A stretch of 64,000 bases of DNA from Harmothoe impar. Taxonomy: Eukaryota; Annelida; Polychaeta; Phyllodocida; Polynoidae. The stretch is from NCBI GenBank assembly GCA_947462335.1, contig OX381709.1, forward strand, positions 82,274,622-82,338,621. Direction: 5' to 3'. How positions within the stretch are numbered: position 1 is the first letter of the stretch; each line of letters begins with the position of its first letter. The notes beneath the pieces were generated by a model. That model did no database searches and was not told the DNA's origin. It saw only the letters and a program-made list of their open reading frames with translations. The position numbers and the translations under genes are program-made. This document shows positions 11,929 through 23,628 of this stretch, in pieces.

Positions 11929-13132
11929 CCCAGCTAGCAAAACTCGTATGAATCACGTTATCTCTACGTTTTTTCTCAACAGATATTTACTACATTTGGT
12001 TACGTCAGAAAGTGGCGCCCATTACATACTATGTGCAAAACTTTAAGACGTGCTTTTGACTATGTAATATCCATGTAAAAAAATCATGTGTATCTTACGT
12101 AAATAAGTTACATGATGTAGACATCATCATCAATTATATATATGATATATATACACAATATAATTTAGATGGTCATGGGTGACATTAATCTGATCTCAGC
12201 ATAATTTTGTTTTTGAAATAAATCCCTATGTATTTTATACACAGACAGCATAATTATGTTAAAAACATGTAACACTAAAACATTATTTGCACCTATTTCT
12301 CTGTGTGTGGTACTCCATCAGAAGCAAGTAACATCCAGGCAATCAACATAATCAAGGGTTTCTTGCCTGTAGACATCACCAATAGTCCTACAGAGACTTA
12401 GCACATTGATCCTAGCAAATTGGCCAAGATGTGATGCCAGCTCATGGTCAGTATTTTGATTTGAATAGTTGTAGCAACCAAAGAAAAGGTGTGCTCATAC
12501 AAATCTCCTGGTTTTCCTTTAAACAATCATTCTACAGGAACAAGAATGACATATCATACATTGCAGACAAAAGTTGGTCAAATTTCATCTTCTTTGGAAA
12601 TTCTTTGTGTTAAACAAACACTCATTTATGGTCAAAGTATTGCCAATGTAGATTGGATTCTATCGATATTGGTTAAGGGAGACATCTTGTGTTAAAAGAG
12701 TGAACCACTTGAAAGGTAAAGTACAGATGTGTTATAGACGTCAAAATCTGATCGGATAAGGATGTACCACATTTATAAAGTAGACGTAATATTGATGTCA
12801 AATCTATCACGTCATTTTAGTATGCACCTTAAATCATGAATTTGACACCAAGGTTTTACATGTATAGTTTCTCCAAAAAAAGATGTATTATTCTGATCAA
12901 GATTTTACCACCCGTTATGTCAAATAGTAACCACATTCAAGCGTATGGATGATATCAAATGACTAATGTCTTTTTCTCATGGCCATTTAGATGTAAATAA
13001 TACGTAAGTTTCCTGTCAAACTACTATGTGAATTGATTTACTCCCTCAAGATGTAATTATGGGGTCATTTTTACGTATCAACGTGAATATGACCAGTAAA
13101 AGACATACTTTTTACATAAGGTGCTAGCTGGG
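11929..13132 (-). mobile_element. 1.2 kb non-autonomous DNA element, copy 2 (inverted)
   Basis: This segment opens CCCAGCTAGCAAAAC and closes TGCTAGCTGGG. Read on the minus strand it aligns along its whole length with the copy at 242-1,437, including the shared segment GGTCATTTTTACGTATCAAC near the CCTTATG end. It is diverged by substitutions and small indels, so the two copies are not a recent pair. It carries no transposase. Confidence 0.7.
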
Positions 13133-13654
13133 GATCTATCAAAAGAACGGCTGTTGAATGGAGCTTTGACAGACTTGAGTACACAGCAACAGGCATTAAA
13201 AACATATAGATTTCTCCAGTCAGTTGTCTGTATACTTCATCTCACTGGAAGTGGGAGACCTCTATGCTAACATATTCATTTCTGAAATCTGTAATATTCA
13301 AAAATATTCCCGATCATCAAAATGCATAAATGCAGCCATGGTGAGTAGACTGACTGGGGTTGCATTCATGCATCATGACGTCCAAGGGAATACCTCATTA
13401 AAGCACTGTGATGTATTTTAAACAGTTGAAGTAAAAGTAGTTGTCAGACAAGACAGGATTACTATAGATGTACTACAGAGCACATACAGTGACCTGCTCC
13501 AACAATGACTCATTGTTAGTCTAGTGTAGCTGTTGGCTATTCTAAGATAGGCATCGGCTACGAAAAACTCCAGATTCCTATATAGGTTATTCAGAAATTA
13601 CTCTATATTCATTCTGACATACGGCACTTAATCATACAGACGGATAGTGATATT
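13133..13654. other. Unit-1-private sequence, no feature recognised
   Basis: AT-rich DNA between the 1.2 kb element and the LTR fragment. The frame at 13,224-13,421 has no paralogue to compare with and shows no recognisable domain. Confidence 0.4.
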
Positions 13655-13877
13655 CAAATATGCTTCCGAACAACAGGTGTCATATGAACATACAGGAGGG
13701 ATACGCTCACGGTCTAATGTACAATTCCCCAAGGTCCAATGCTCTCTCCGATCTTGGTCAACTCCAAATGGACCGGACTCCTCAAAGGGAGGTGGGCCCG
13801 GAGTTATCTACCAATGCGTCTATCTCCTCCTGTCCCCCCAGAGGGTGGAACAGAGAGAGAGACGCAGGGTCACCAAG
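13655..13877 (-). mobile_element. LTR-retrotransposon leader/gag remnant
   Basis: Directly downstream (minus strand) of the LTR-like block, the sequence begins TTGGTGACCC, which resembles a primer-binding site for a tRNA 3' end. It continues through a GC-rich stretch that can be read in two short frames with acidic and charged residues, as a decayed gag start would. No capsid or zinc-knuckle motif is visible. The remnant ends around 13,655 and the rest of the element is missing. Confidence 0.35.
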
Positions 13878-14245
13878 TTAGGAGCAGCGGCAGGACTAGG
13901 CCAAAAGGGTACAACAGAGTTCTAGGAATCTCTGTTGCGGAACAGTCGAGCTGGCCGATGTGCACAGCAAGACTGGGTCCTCAAGTAGCGGAACCCCCAG
14001 GCTTATATACTGAGCCTTATGTAACTCCACTCCATAACTCGTAAACACTTGAGTTCCCGAGGAACTCCGGGTAACCTGAAACCGGTTCATCCGGACCGAC
14101 ACGGTACCCGGGTTATGTCGGGTGCCATGTGGCGGTCTCGGCTCGGTGCGTATTACCAGGTCGCACTCCACCAATCCTCAGGTGCCAGATTATGTAACCA
14201 TATACCGGGCACTGGACAGGAGTGCAGCCCGGATACGCCATAACA
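13878..14245 (-). mobile_element. Gypsy-like long terminal repeat (minus strand)
   Basis: On the minus strand the block starts TGTTATGGCGTATCC and is markedly GC-richer than its surroundings. It has a TATA box, AGTATATAAGCC, at about 14,001-14,012, and ends about 130 bases later at the putative primer-binding site. Promoter, transcribed region and primer site are in the order and spacing expected of a 5' LTR of about 370 bp. No second LTR is in the window. The class (Ty3/gypsy) is inferred only from the TGTTA start and primer-site type. Confidence 0.45.
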
Positions 14246-17200
14246 AACACACCTAAAATAACTCAACCCGGTTCTATAGAAATAGTACAGCGGAATCCCA
14301 CTACACTAGTCTCATGGTTAGCCAGTACATTGCAGGTACCTTGCAGACAGAGCCACACAGGGTCATTCTCTGACCCTTTAAGGGCAGCATAGTGATTTAA
14401 TGACATCAGGATGCCTGAATGCATCCCTCGTGAGTAAGTCAAAGAGGTTCAGCACAATGCATCAATGTAGCGCTGGTGAGTAACGCACCAAGTCTGCATT
14501 CATATGCATCAAATCAAAAAGAGGGCACAGCACATTAAGGTTACATGCAGCCCTTAAAGTGCTAATGCAGGAAGGTCCAGTTATATTGTGCTATTCAAAC
14601 AGAGCATGAGGTCAGCCTGTATTGATTCCTGGTGTTGTCATCATGCAAAACATCCATACCCTGACGTGAGAAGGGCCCATTCAGTCCTGCACCTGTCGCT
14701 CTCAATCTGCTATTGAATCGCTCAAGTACAAATCTACCACTTTGAATGATTCCTCTACTTGCTTCCTTTTTATTTCATCTCTCTCCCATTTGATTGATCT
14801 TTGATAGGGTAATTTCAATGACTGGCACTTCGCTTTATGAAATTACTGTTGCATTATAAAGTGACTCCACCATTAAAAGCATGTGGTCATTCAGATAATG
14901 TTAAGGATTTGAATTTCAAATGAGCAAAATGTGTAAACTGACCACAACCATATGGTTGTGTTATACTTCAGCTATTGATGGCTACTGTTTACTAGGACCT
15001 AGTTTATGACATTAATGGAGCAAAAGAAAGTAAGAATTGTATTTCACTCCAAATGTGAACACTCATCAGAGGCTAAAAATGCAACTCCGAACATGGACTT
15101 CACTTAGTCTCATTTCTGAATTTCTTTTTCACAACATACTATGAGGATAATTCTGTACCCTTGTGAATGATAAATGACCAATCTTTGGGTGGATAGGTGC
15201 TCTCAGACTCCCAGACTCCTAGACACCATTGGATGATGTGTCATCTATATGCACAATTTGGCACTGTGCCCGTAATCCTCATGACAGACCTAGAAGTACT
15301 ATTATACCAGTACCCAGAGCCCACCCTGAGTGTCCAACCTGCTCTATCTGTAGGACTAACACAGTTAGGGGGGTGTACTGTGATTGATGCTGGAATCTCA
15401 TACCGATGTTACCATGGTGACTTTACACTATGATGAATAACTATGTCTGACCGTAGATGGGAAATTTTAGCTCAGACAGCACTTTCCACTAACCAAGTTG
15501 TATACAAAGGCATATGTACAAAGTGTTTTCCTCGCAAAATTTCAGGGCTAAATTTCTAGAATTATACCTTGAAAGCATGTACCTATTTGTAAACAATGTG
15601 GATTATGCTCTGATAACAAAATAGCCCATTGAGAGATCTCAGAGCTGTTAACCCTTCTCCCAATGTCTGCTCATCTGGTTTGACATCTCCTAGCTGTCAG
15701 GTCCTATTGCCACCAGATAGATTCCTATGGGATTTGAGTCTATTAATGCATAATGCATGGGTTTTGACCTACTTCTGGTCTGCAGAGGGTAGGTGGTGCT
15801 CCCTGAGGGTTTATAGCTATACAGTCTATAGCTATAGCCTGAATCAAACTTGTGAAGTACAGTGATACCTCAATAATACGACCACCCCTGGTTTGGGGAA
15901 AAACATTGCTAAATTTTGAATCTGCCTGATTATTGAAGGCAAGGTTATTGCATTCTTAGTGTCATTGTATTAAAATTGAACCTAAAAAAATACACTTTTA
16001 AAAAGGGGCTTCCCTTTCTTGAATCTGTCACTGAGAAGAGAAATTCTTTACTTTAAGGTACTAGTTGTTTCATTAATAGTAAGTACCCAACTGTGTGTCA
16101 TGCTATATCTGTCTCGTCTCATCATCTTCATGTATGATCCAGTGTGGGTCCTTAGGCCTGAAGCTGATCTCCCTACCAGGCCATAACTCTCATACATCTG
16201 ATACTGAAGTTTGCCTCCCTTCACAACCTGCTCATGACTGATCCTCCCTGCAGGAGGAGCTATAAAACACAGTCGACGTGCTCTCTTCAGACCCTGGGGG
16301 AGGCTTGTAGCAGCATAAGCAAAGCCTGGGTTGTACCACAGGCAGATTAAACCTCTTTCCCTCAGTCAGCTTAGCCGCCAATTGTTTGCTGTTAAGCTGA
16401 AAAACATCATGACTATGAGGCTCATTTGCCTCATATATGAGAGCCAACTTACAAATTGTACTAGAAAAATCATGTCCATTTATCCTGCTATTGATTTCTA
16501 TCTTCATGATGAACTATATGTAGTGCGGAATTCTGATGGACAATGTTTTGTTGATACCTTTATAGAGTATCTTCTATGGGGAGCAGTTGGGAGGATGGAA
16601 TGTGTATATCATTCCACTAGGAAGGCTTCCTACCATGAGTCTGCCTGTACCATAACCTTGTAAGGGCCTCTCAGTGCTTTAATCAAATTCTGTGTCAGGA
16701 TGATGCATGAATGTGGCCCTGGTAAATCTACTCAGCAGAGCTTCATTCATACATCATGAGGAGTGTATAACACATCAACCCTGTAGGGTCAGTATGATGT
16801 CTGAGTGCAAGCAACCTTCCAGGGCTGCCTCATGACAATGAGGGGAATAAAGGATTAAATCACTAAATAAAGGGTTAACAACATCTAAACTATGCAGTAG
16901 GTAAGCTGAACCAGGGGCTGTGTTACCACCTTGGTTACTATGGCCAAAAAACAGTAGATGTAGAAACAGTGTCTGTTTTAGGTCAGGTATAGAAACCTAG
17001 GGTAGGTATGTAGAATTAAGCCTGAAAAGTACCAGAGTTATCTGTCAATGACTTGACCAAACAGGTTTTGTCTTTAGACACTTTCAAAAGATATTGATTC
17101 ATCTTAAAGCAAGAACAATAATAGATGAATGTAACTGATACAGCCATAAATTAACTGCCTTTTGCTAGAGCCACACTTTAACTTAGGTGTTTGCTCATTA

Positions 17201-18849
17201 CCAATATAGCACAACTGGCCCCAGATGCCACAGCTGGCAGGTACCCACACAACATGAAATATGTACAGTGGTGACACACCAGCTGTGTGGCTGAGTGCTC
17301 CCAGTTGGCTACATAGACACCTAGGTGCTCCGTACCCTAGCTGTATAGGTGTATATGGCTGTATAGGAACTCCATGGGAGTTAGCATTCAGTATTCTTCG
17401 TATATACAGGTGTGCAGCTGGTGAAGATACGTTTCGGGTGTGTGGGTAAGGCTTAATGTAAGGTTTAACTGCACATAACATAAGTATAGCATAGGGTCCG
17501 ATGGTTGGACATTGTCAGCATAACCTAAGCATCATCTAGCTTCCTCGTTCAGATATGTGGGACTTGTCTAGGATGTGTAGAATATATCCATATTCTGGGC
17601 ACATGCATTTGAAAAGCTGTGTATCTGGTTGCCCTGAGACACAAAAGGTGGACTACTTTATATTCAGTGGTTCCAGTACTAGTAGGGAGTACACCTAGAT
17701 GTTGCATGTGATAGGATAAGATGGACACGCACTCAGGAAATTACACCATGAGAGTGCACTAATGCCAATTTGCCATGCCATAGAACAGAGTCAATCGTAA
17801 TCTCTTATTACGTATTGCCATCTCACCACAATGTAGCTCTGGTATCAGCTGAGGCACTGTCAGCTGCTAATTGCCAACCTGAATCCCCCAAGTGTCTATT
17901 GAGTGGCGGCCTACCATCATGATATCATAGAGTATAAAAGCTTCATCACATCATGCATTTCCTTCATAAACATTTATCATTTTGTTCTCTCATTTTGTTT
18001 TCAATGACCTTATTGCAACGTGTTTCCCGTTTCATGTAGATTGTCAGATTTCAATAATTACTTTTTGAAGGTAAGCAAAACATTCCTGTTAATACACATT
18101 GCAGAAAAAAAATGGATGCAAAGTGCAGACCTATCATGGAGAGTATATGTGGTGAGGTAACACATACACACCACTGGCCTGGCTAGGTTATATAACATCC
18201 TAATGCATGGCCAGTCAATTATTCAGGTATGATATATAGAGATGGTGATGCAGATATATATCAGTGTTAGTATGAACAGTGAAATATTCATACTAATGGT
18301 GTACATAAAAATAGCATACTTTACCAAAAAAAACTGGATAGTGAAAATGCTGCAAATTGCTTATTGATTGTATATATATGTAGTTTCAGCCTTGCAGATG
18401 CATAATTCCTAGGTTATATTGATGACACAATGCAGGCTAGACTCAACTAAGGCATCAGCTTTCAGGCACTGTGATCAGAATCATTCTTTGCTCTGGGGTT
18501 TTCAACCTAACACCTTATTTTCAAAAGATTTGCAATGAACTCAGAAGTCTCAATCTCTAAGTTGCTTCTTAATATAGTTCACCTTTGTTTACTACATCAT
18601 TATATGAATCAGAAATGCTCAGCTATCTGAACACCAAGCAGTGTTTTGCCAGGACTTGTGAGATATAGCTAAATACTATGTCTCAACAGTAGGGACCCAT
18701 GCAGAACTGAACTCCACTTCAGTACAGAAATACTAGGTATGCCACAGGGGGAGTTCCTCAGGTTATGCAAAACCTATCCCATTGGCCACATTGGATGTTT
18801 GCTGTCTGGTGAACTCAGCCAATAAGTGGAGAAAAAAGGTGGCCTAGCT
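14246..18849. other. Duplicated block, no supported gene
   Basis: From 14,370 this block matches unit 2 from 41,140 to about 45,380. The longer frames here (16,331-16,663 plus strand; 17,104-17,481 minus strand) are not preserved in unit 2. The 16,331 frame meets a stop at the equivalent of its DELYV residues. I see nothing else to annotate. Confidence 0.5.
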
Positions 18850-19057
18850 GGGACCCTGAGGGCCCCTAGACTCCACATGAACAACAGTAATATTGCTATT
18901 CAACATTCGCTAGACTGTCTATCATGTCCTGTATTGCACCACAGCCTACTTATGGCTTTAACTATCTTTTTTAGAAATATTCTGTATGAAGAATAAAGTA
19001 AGCAGACAATCATTATATTGTCTCAAGTCATTTCAATACCAATATTGCCTCTGGTAG

Positions 19058-19308
19058 TAGCAGTGCAGGGAGAGGTGTAGGAAGCAAATATTCATTGTGG
19101 GGGGGGGGGACCCAGGGGGGACCCACTCAAAGCAACTTTAAATACAAATTTTTATGCATGATGTATCATATATATACACACTTATATTAGATTGTATGGA
19201 AATAAGTATTGGGGGGGCCCAAACATATTCAGGCCCCCCCTCCTCAGTGATTGGGGGGGGGGACGGCCAGGGCCCCCTGGCCTCCCCCCCTTTTCCTATG
19301 CCACTGGC
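19058..19308. mobile_element. G-rich-ended MITE, possibly hAT-like
   Basis: The block starts CAGTGCAGGGAGAGG, then TGTAGGAAG and a G run. It ends with the complement of CAGTGGCATAGGAAAAGG followed by a G run. It sits in a stretch of unit 1 (about 18,850-19,312) that is missing from unit 2 near 45,395. The CAGTGGC and TAGGAA ends resemble hAT-type MITEs, but no eight-base target duplication could be established. Confidence 0.4.
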
Positions 19309-19310
19309 AG

Positions 19311-20377
19311 GCAAAACACTGTGGAAGCCTCCTGAGTAAGCCATAATGATTTAGGTTGTATTGATTGCTCAGGCTGCCAGCTGAATAAACCTTTTGACTC
19401 AAGAGCAACAGCCCAGGAAATTGGGAAAGTTTGATCTACTGTAGAATAAAATAATGTCATAGTGTGAAACAGATAGATCTTTACAACTAAGAAACTGAAG
19501 TACTGGAGTACTAGAGACAAATATGCTTTCACTATTTCTATCTCACTATTCACTATCTCCATAGTTATAATGTAATCCTCACAAACTCATTAATTAGTAA
19601 ACATACTCCTAACAATCAGTGAAGTGAATATCCAATGCCACCTCATACACCAATATACTCCCAAAAATCAACAATCAGTAGTCCCCATCCTGTTCATATA
19701 GGCTCATATCAGTAGCATAATACATAGCTAACATCGCTTACTGCACTGGGTGTGATTGTGTACATTCATTTATTATTCATGAGCCATGTGTGAGGCATAT
19801 GGTCCTGTATAGAGTCAGATAAATATATGTACAAATATAAATTGCAGATAAGTAAATATATGAGTATGGAAAAGCTCTTGTCTGTCAACAAACGGATGAT
19901 GAATAGGCTGAGATAATAAACTTATATCAATTTATTATACACACAATAATGCATAATGTATAGGGAATCACACTTCGGGACTTGCGTTTGTCTTCAAATC
20001 AAAATTGTGATTCCTACTTTCTGTTCTAGTCCATGCATTTACACATTCACCCCCCCCCCACACCCGACCACCCCTTCACTTGATATGATGCATCCAACCC
20101 ATTCCAATATCTTTATTTAACACAAATCACAACCCAACTTTCCCCAGGGGAAGGGGCCGAATCTTTTTTTATAAATATATATAGAGAGAGAGTATTAAAG
20201 ATAGAGAGGTACCATGTCTGCGTATGCATTTTACAGTTTTATGACTGTTTACCCTATACGGATATATAAAATTCCAATTAGCTGGAAAACGGGGGGAATT
20301 TTAACATTGGTTTGTATATTATATACCTATGTGGAGTATAGCCTATAATAGAAGGATCCAGTGCCACTTGCCCTCCG
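19311..20377. other. Partly duplicated block, no gene
   Basis: The segment 19,311-19,955 matches unit 2 at about 45,400-45,980. The rest is private to unit 1 and includes a C-run near 20,050, a GAGAGAG tract near 20,183, and no open frame of note. Confidence 0.45.
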
Positions 20378-20392
20378 TGACGTCACAAGATG
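20378..20392 (+). promoter_or_regulatory. Consensus CRE followed by a YY1-like start motif
   Basis: A perfect palindromic cyclic-AMP response element, TGACGTCA, is followed four bases later by AAGATGGCC, which resembles the YY1 motif often found at transcription or translation starts. The next 80 bases are unusually GC-rich for this window. The ATG at 20,390 opens a 60-codon frame without a recognisable domain. This could be a promoter and first exon of a host or mobile gene; it is private to unit 1. Confidence 0.3.
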
Positions 20393-20603
20393 GCCAGAGC
20401 TGATAAGGCAAGCTGGGCAGGGTGTGGGTGGAGGTGCAGGGAGCGGCGGTCCCCTGTATGGCTGCCGTTGGAGTGTCAGAACCCTCAAACATGTAAATGC
20501 TACAGACTAGTTATGGTCTCTATGATGGTAGGAAGAAATGGATACGTAAAAATCGTGGCACAGGTTCTTTAAACCTTTTGCCACAATAAGGAGCCATAGA
20601 GAA

Positions 20604-20634
20604 ACGTTGTATAACTGTTTTTGTTTACTGGGAG
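20604..20634 (-). mobile_element. Old AACGTT-MITE end shared by units 1 and 2
   Basis: The short segment ending GTTTTTGTTTACTGGGAGG matches the TTTACTGG ends of the MITE at 47,207. It is present at the equivalent place in unit 2 (about 47,671-47,700), so this insertion predates the duplication, unlike most others here. Confidence 0.45.
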
Positions 20635-21545
20635 GCAATATCTGATCACCCTCTGCAGCAAACCAGCAATGTTTAAAACCGAAATGGAAGCTGTCTGGCT
20701 TGGATTCACATGGTGTGAAGCTAGAAATCACTTGTGTGCTGTTTAGAACAGCTGTACAACAGTTCTACATCAACTATAGGAACTAGAGTTAGCTAGCGAT
20801 GGCAATTAGATGATCTAGATCCCTTATAGCATGCCCCAGCTAGCCAGGGAGAAAGGGTAAATGAGGACTGGGTCCCAGGTTGGGTTCTGAACCACTGACT
20901 TGAATAACTAACCAGTTGCAAATTTCAATCCAAACCAAAAAACAGGCCAAACCGATTCCGGTAAAACTTGCCGTGTGGGAATTGAGCAATGGAGCTCCAA
21001 CCAAGGAGAGAGTGTTTGAGGAAAACCATTCGTATTTGCTATTCTGTCCAGATGTGCTAATTCCCTCGAGTTTAACTTTTTGGTCAGTGCTGGAAAGAAT
21101 TTGGCACACAGAAATAGTTACAGGACACATTGCAGGCAACTGTAAGAATATTCTCACATTTCCTCTCAGAATCTCTTTTATCCAATTAGTTCCTCTACCT
21201 CAGGATGGCTAAAGCAATATTTTGTTGAATGTTTAAGAAAGGATTTAGTGCCAAGAAGGAATTATAGGTTATAATGGATGGGGAGAGCTGATTGAGCCGA
21301 CCATTCATGCCACTATATGGGTCTGTCATTGTGGGCAGTGTTCTGGATATCACATAATTGTCTATACATGTAGACAGAAAGGCTGCTCAGCCATATCAGG
21401 ATCCCAGGAATGATTTATCTATTAGTAACTGATTGGGAATGCCCCACCTCCATAGCTTAGTCATAGGTCTGAAGGACACAGCTTTGAATCAAAATGGTAA
21501 ATCCCAATAGGACTAGAGACTAGTTTCACAGATCAGTGGTTGGGT
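20635..21545. other. Duplicated block, no supported gene
   Basis: Matches unit 2 at about 47,700-48,600. Minus-strand frames at 20,840-21,157 and 47,856-48,212 share the C-terminal residues CNWLVIQVSG and PNLGPSPHLPFLPG but differ by frame upstream, so they are not good evidence for one protein. Confidence 0.45.
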
Positions 21546-21700
21546 GTCCATAGGTTAGTGGTTTGCCAAATTTATGGAACCGAAAGGTCCTTGGTTCAAC
21601 CTGCTCCGTTCTGGTCCCGCACCCTGGGTAGACAGAAATGATCAGTGTCCGTAATGGTTCATCTGATCATTCTGGCTAAGGCAAATGAAAAGAAATAAAA
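21546..21700 (+). repeat. tRNA-derived SINE-like repeat, unit 1 copy
   Basis: An A-box-like segment (GGTTAGTGGTTTGCC) is followed by GGAACCGAAAGGTCC and a B-box-like GGTTCAACC, the order of a tRNA-Arg-type head. A non-tRNA body follows, containing GGTCCCGCACCCTGGG. The orthologous copy in unit 2 is at about 48,603-48,760, so insertion predates the duplication. Confidence 0.45.
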
Positions 21701-21799
21701 AGGCGGCCCACATTACTATATCAATGGATGAGAAAACAGAGCATCCCTACACTGTGAGTCTTGTCACCAGATACTCCACGTTCTAATGAAATGCCAGGA

Positions 21800-21960
21800 T
21801 ACATATCAATCTATCTTTCTATCTATCTATCTGTCTATTTATCTATCTATCCATCCATATCTATCTATCTATCTATCTATCTATTTAACTATCTATCCAT
21901 CCATATATCTATCTATCTATCTAGCAATCGATCTATCTATCTATCTATCTATATATTTAT
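21800..21960. repeat. (TATC)n microsatellite
   Basis: About 160 bp of interrupted CTAT/TATC tetranucleotide repeats with GTCT, CATC and AACT variants. All three frames stay open here only because the repeat lacks stops. It occupies roughly the place where unit 2 holds the large fold-back-like structure. Confidence 0.9.
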
Positions 21961-22271
21961 ACCACACTTGCACGAGAGAACATAAGAACTGTATATGACG
22001 TACAAAAGGTGAGAAAAACACTTGCCAGTAGTGTGGCATAAGTTAGTTAAACCACTCCAGACCCCTGTACTGAGGATAATGACTTAGTCACGGCTGAGCA
22101 CACAAGTCTGCGACTTGTGATCGGCCTAGACTGTCTTCAATATCCTACTACAGTGGCCTAGTAGCGGTTTAACTACTACGTATACACTACTAAATATTAC
22201 AACATATAAGACCTTGCAAGACCAAGAAAGGTTACTCAGAATGTAGTATGCACGCATGTCATGTAGCCTAT

Positions 22272-22443
22272 ATATGTGTATGGTATCTGATTGGATAGCA
22301 TAATATATTTGGAGCGGCGGCAAATGGTAGTTCATCAGGTATATACCAGGGGGCGCCCCAAGCTGGCCCCACCTGCCTCACATCCGCCCACCGCTTCCTC
22401 AGTCTGTTTGAAGTAGCCGTTGGATTAGGTCAATTTTTTCTTT
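22272..22443 (+). repeat. Split direct repeat A1 (left terminus, promoter region)
   Basis: These 172 bp are repeated at 27,094-27,265. They start ATATGTGTATGG and end GGTCAATTTTTTCTTT. As the left end of the element this repeat should hold the promoter. The GC-rich core with GGGGGCGCCCC near 22,350 stands out. The gag start codon lies 22 bases downstream. Confidence 0.9.
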
Positions 22444-22464
22444 GTGCGTCAATTATCAGTCAAT

Positions 22465-23628
22465 ATGCCCAAGTTTTGTGAAGGCTGTAAAGAAGAGTTT
22501 GACGGACGCAGGTCAGATTGCCCCTATTGCAAAGATGACCGGGAATACAGAGAACAAAGAGAAAGGAGGAAAAGTGAACTGGATGACCAAGGAAAGGAGG
22601 AAGAAAAGGAGACTCCGCCGGCGGCTACAGGTGGTGCTCCAGGGAGCTCAGGGGGTGCTTCAGGAGGCTCCAAGCCTAAGACACCCAAGGGTACCACCAA
22701 GACTGATCTAGATCAATCTTTGCACGAACTGGAGGACTTATCAGCAGTCTTAGAGGAGTTTAACAAACTCTCTCTTGACCTGAACGCAAGGATGTCTAAA
22801 ATGGAGGGCATGATGGTCAAGATGATGGCTCGTATGCCCGAGAAACAAGATGGCGCCCATCCTGGCCGGCGTCCCTTCAACTTCAGGACCCCGCACCCTG
22901 GTGCCCAGCCCGAGGTGCCCCCAAGGGTGCCTGAACCGGAGGAATCGGGGGAGGAGGGAATCGACCCGGCAATCATGGACGGGGCGGAAATCGACGCGGA
23001 AATCGACAATCTGGGAGGCAGATCTACACATAGTCTGAGTAAGTTCGACCTGCGCAGATTTTTACCAGTTGCTGAAAGGAGACGTCCATTGCAGGTGGAT
23101 AACTCTGAGAAACTTATTTATTTGTTAACCAGACTGATGGAGGACTTATCCATGAGGGGATATAACATCACAGGCCTCCTCCAGCACATCTCGTATATCT
23201 CTTGGATGGCATCGACGGGGATAAATGCCACCGAGGCCCTGGTCGAATACGACTATGAAATGCGTGATAGGGCCAGGGAGTTTGGCTGCAGGGCCTTTGT
23301 GGGGGGGGACACTCACTTATCCAACATGTATTTGGGTACCAGTGGTACAAAAGCCCACAGGTACCAATCCAGCAAGGGCCCCAACCCTCGAGGCCGCAGT
23401 CAGGGGTACAACCAGGGATCAGGGTCAGGCAGACGTCAGCCCTTAACAGGGTGGAGGAGGATTGCATCCGAGAGAGGGATCTGCTTTGATCACGCCCAAG
23501 GCCATAGGTGTGATGGGTGTCGGTATAGACACAGTTGCACGTGTGGATCCAGTGATCACGGAATGCTGAATTGCCCCCATTATCGACGGGGTAGAGACAG
23601 GAACGGCGATCAAGGCGGCTCAGCATGA
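22465..23628 (+). CDS. Gag-like protein of the YR retrotransposon (ORF1)
   Basis: This 387-residue protein probably packages the element RNA. The N-terminus has a zinc-ribbon-like pair of CxxC motifs (Cys5, Cys8, Cys19, Cys22). A charged Lys/Glu segment, a Gly/Ser/Pro-rich linker (about 50-78) and a helical, likely coiled-coil stretch (about 83-122) follow. The C-terminal 50 residues carry a Cys/His cluster (CFDHAQGHRC, DGCRYRHSC, CGSSDHGMLNC) then an Arg-rich tail, as in nucleic-acid-binding gag proteins of this group. The start is the first ATG, with A at -3; a GTG seven codons upstream is not needed. The frame is intact. The stop is a single UGA followed by C, with the pol frame continuing open directly after it. 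Confidence 0.85.
   Translation: MPKFCEGCKEEFDGRRSDCPYCKDDREYREQRERRKSELDDQGKEEEKETPPAATGGAPGSSGGASGGSKPKTPKGTTKTDLDQSLHELEDLSAVLEEFNKLSLDLNARMSKMEGMMVKMMARMPEKQDGAHPGRRPFNFRTPHPGAQPEVPPRVPEPEESGEEGIDPAIMDGAEIDAEIDNLGGRSTHSLSKFDLRRFLPVAERRRPLQVDNSEKLIYLLTRLMEDLSMRGYNITGLLQHISYISWMASTGINATEALVEYDYEMRDRAREFGCRAFVGGDTHLSNMYLGTSGTKAHRYQSSKGPNPRGRSQGYNQGSGSGRRQPLTGWRRIASERGICFDHAQGHRCDGCRYRHSCTCGSSDHGMLNCPHYRRGRDRNGDQGGSA

Noticed and set aside
13739..14044. Plus-strand frames of up to 101 codons in a GC-rich block
   Set aside because: They are antisense to a better-supported minus-strand LTR and leader; open length is explained by the GC content.
16331..16663. 110-codon plus-strand frame
   Set aside because: The matching unit 2 sequence has an in-frame stop in the middle, so conservation does not support coding.
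17104..17481. 125-codon minus-strand frame
   Set aside because: No frame of comparable length is present at the matching place in unit 2 (about 43,700-44,000), and no domain is recognisable.
20840..21157. LINE protein N-terminus suggested by the residues SGSEPNLGP
   Set aside because: It only loosely resembles the GDxExNPGP-type motif, no reverse transcriptase follows, and the paralogous frame differs upstream.
21761..21998. Open frames rich in Ile, Tyr, Leu and Ser
   Set aside because: They are translations of the (TATC)n microsatellite.
22444..22464. Upstream GTG start for the gag-like ORF
   Set aside because: Eukaryotic initiation favours the ATG at 22,465, which has A at -3; the zinc-ribbon begins right after it.
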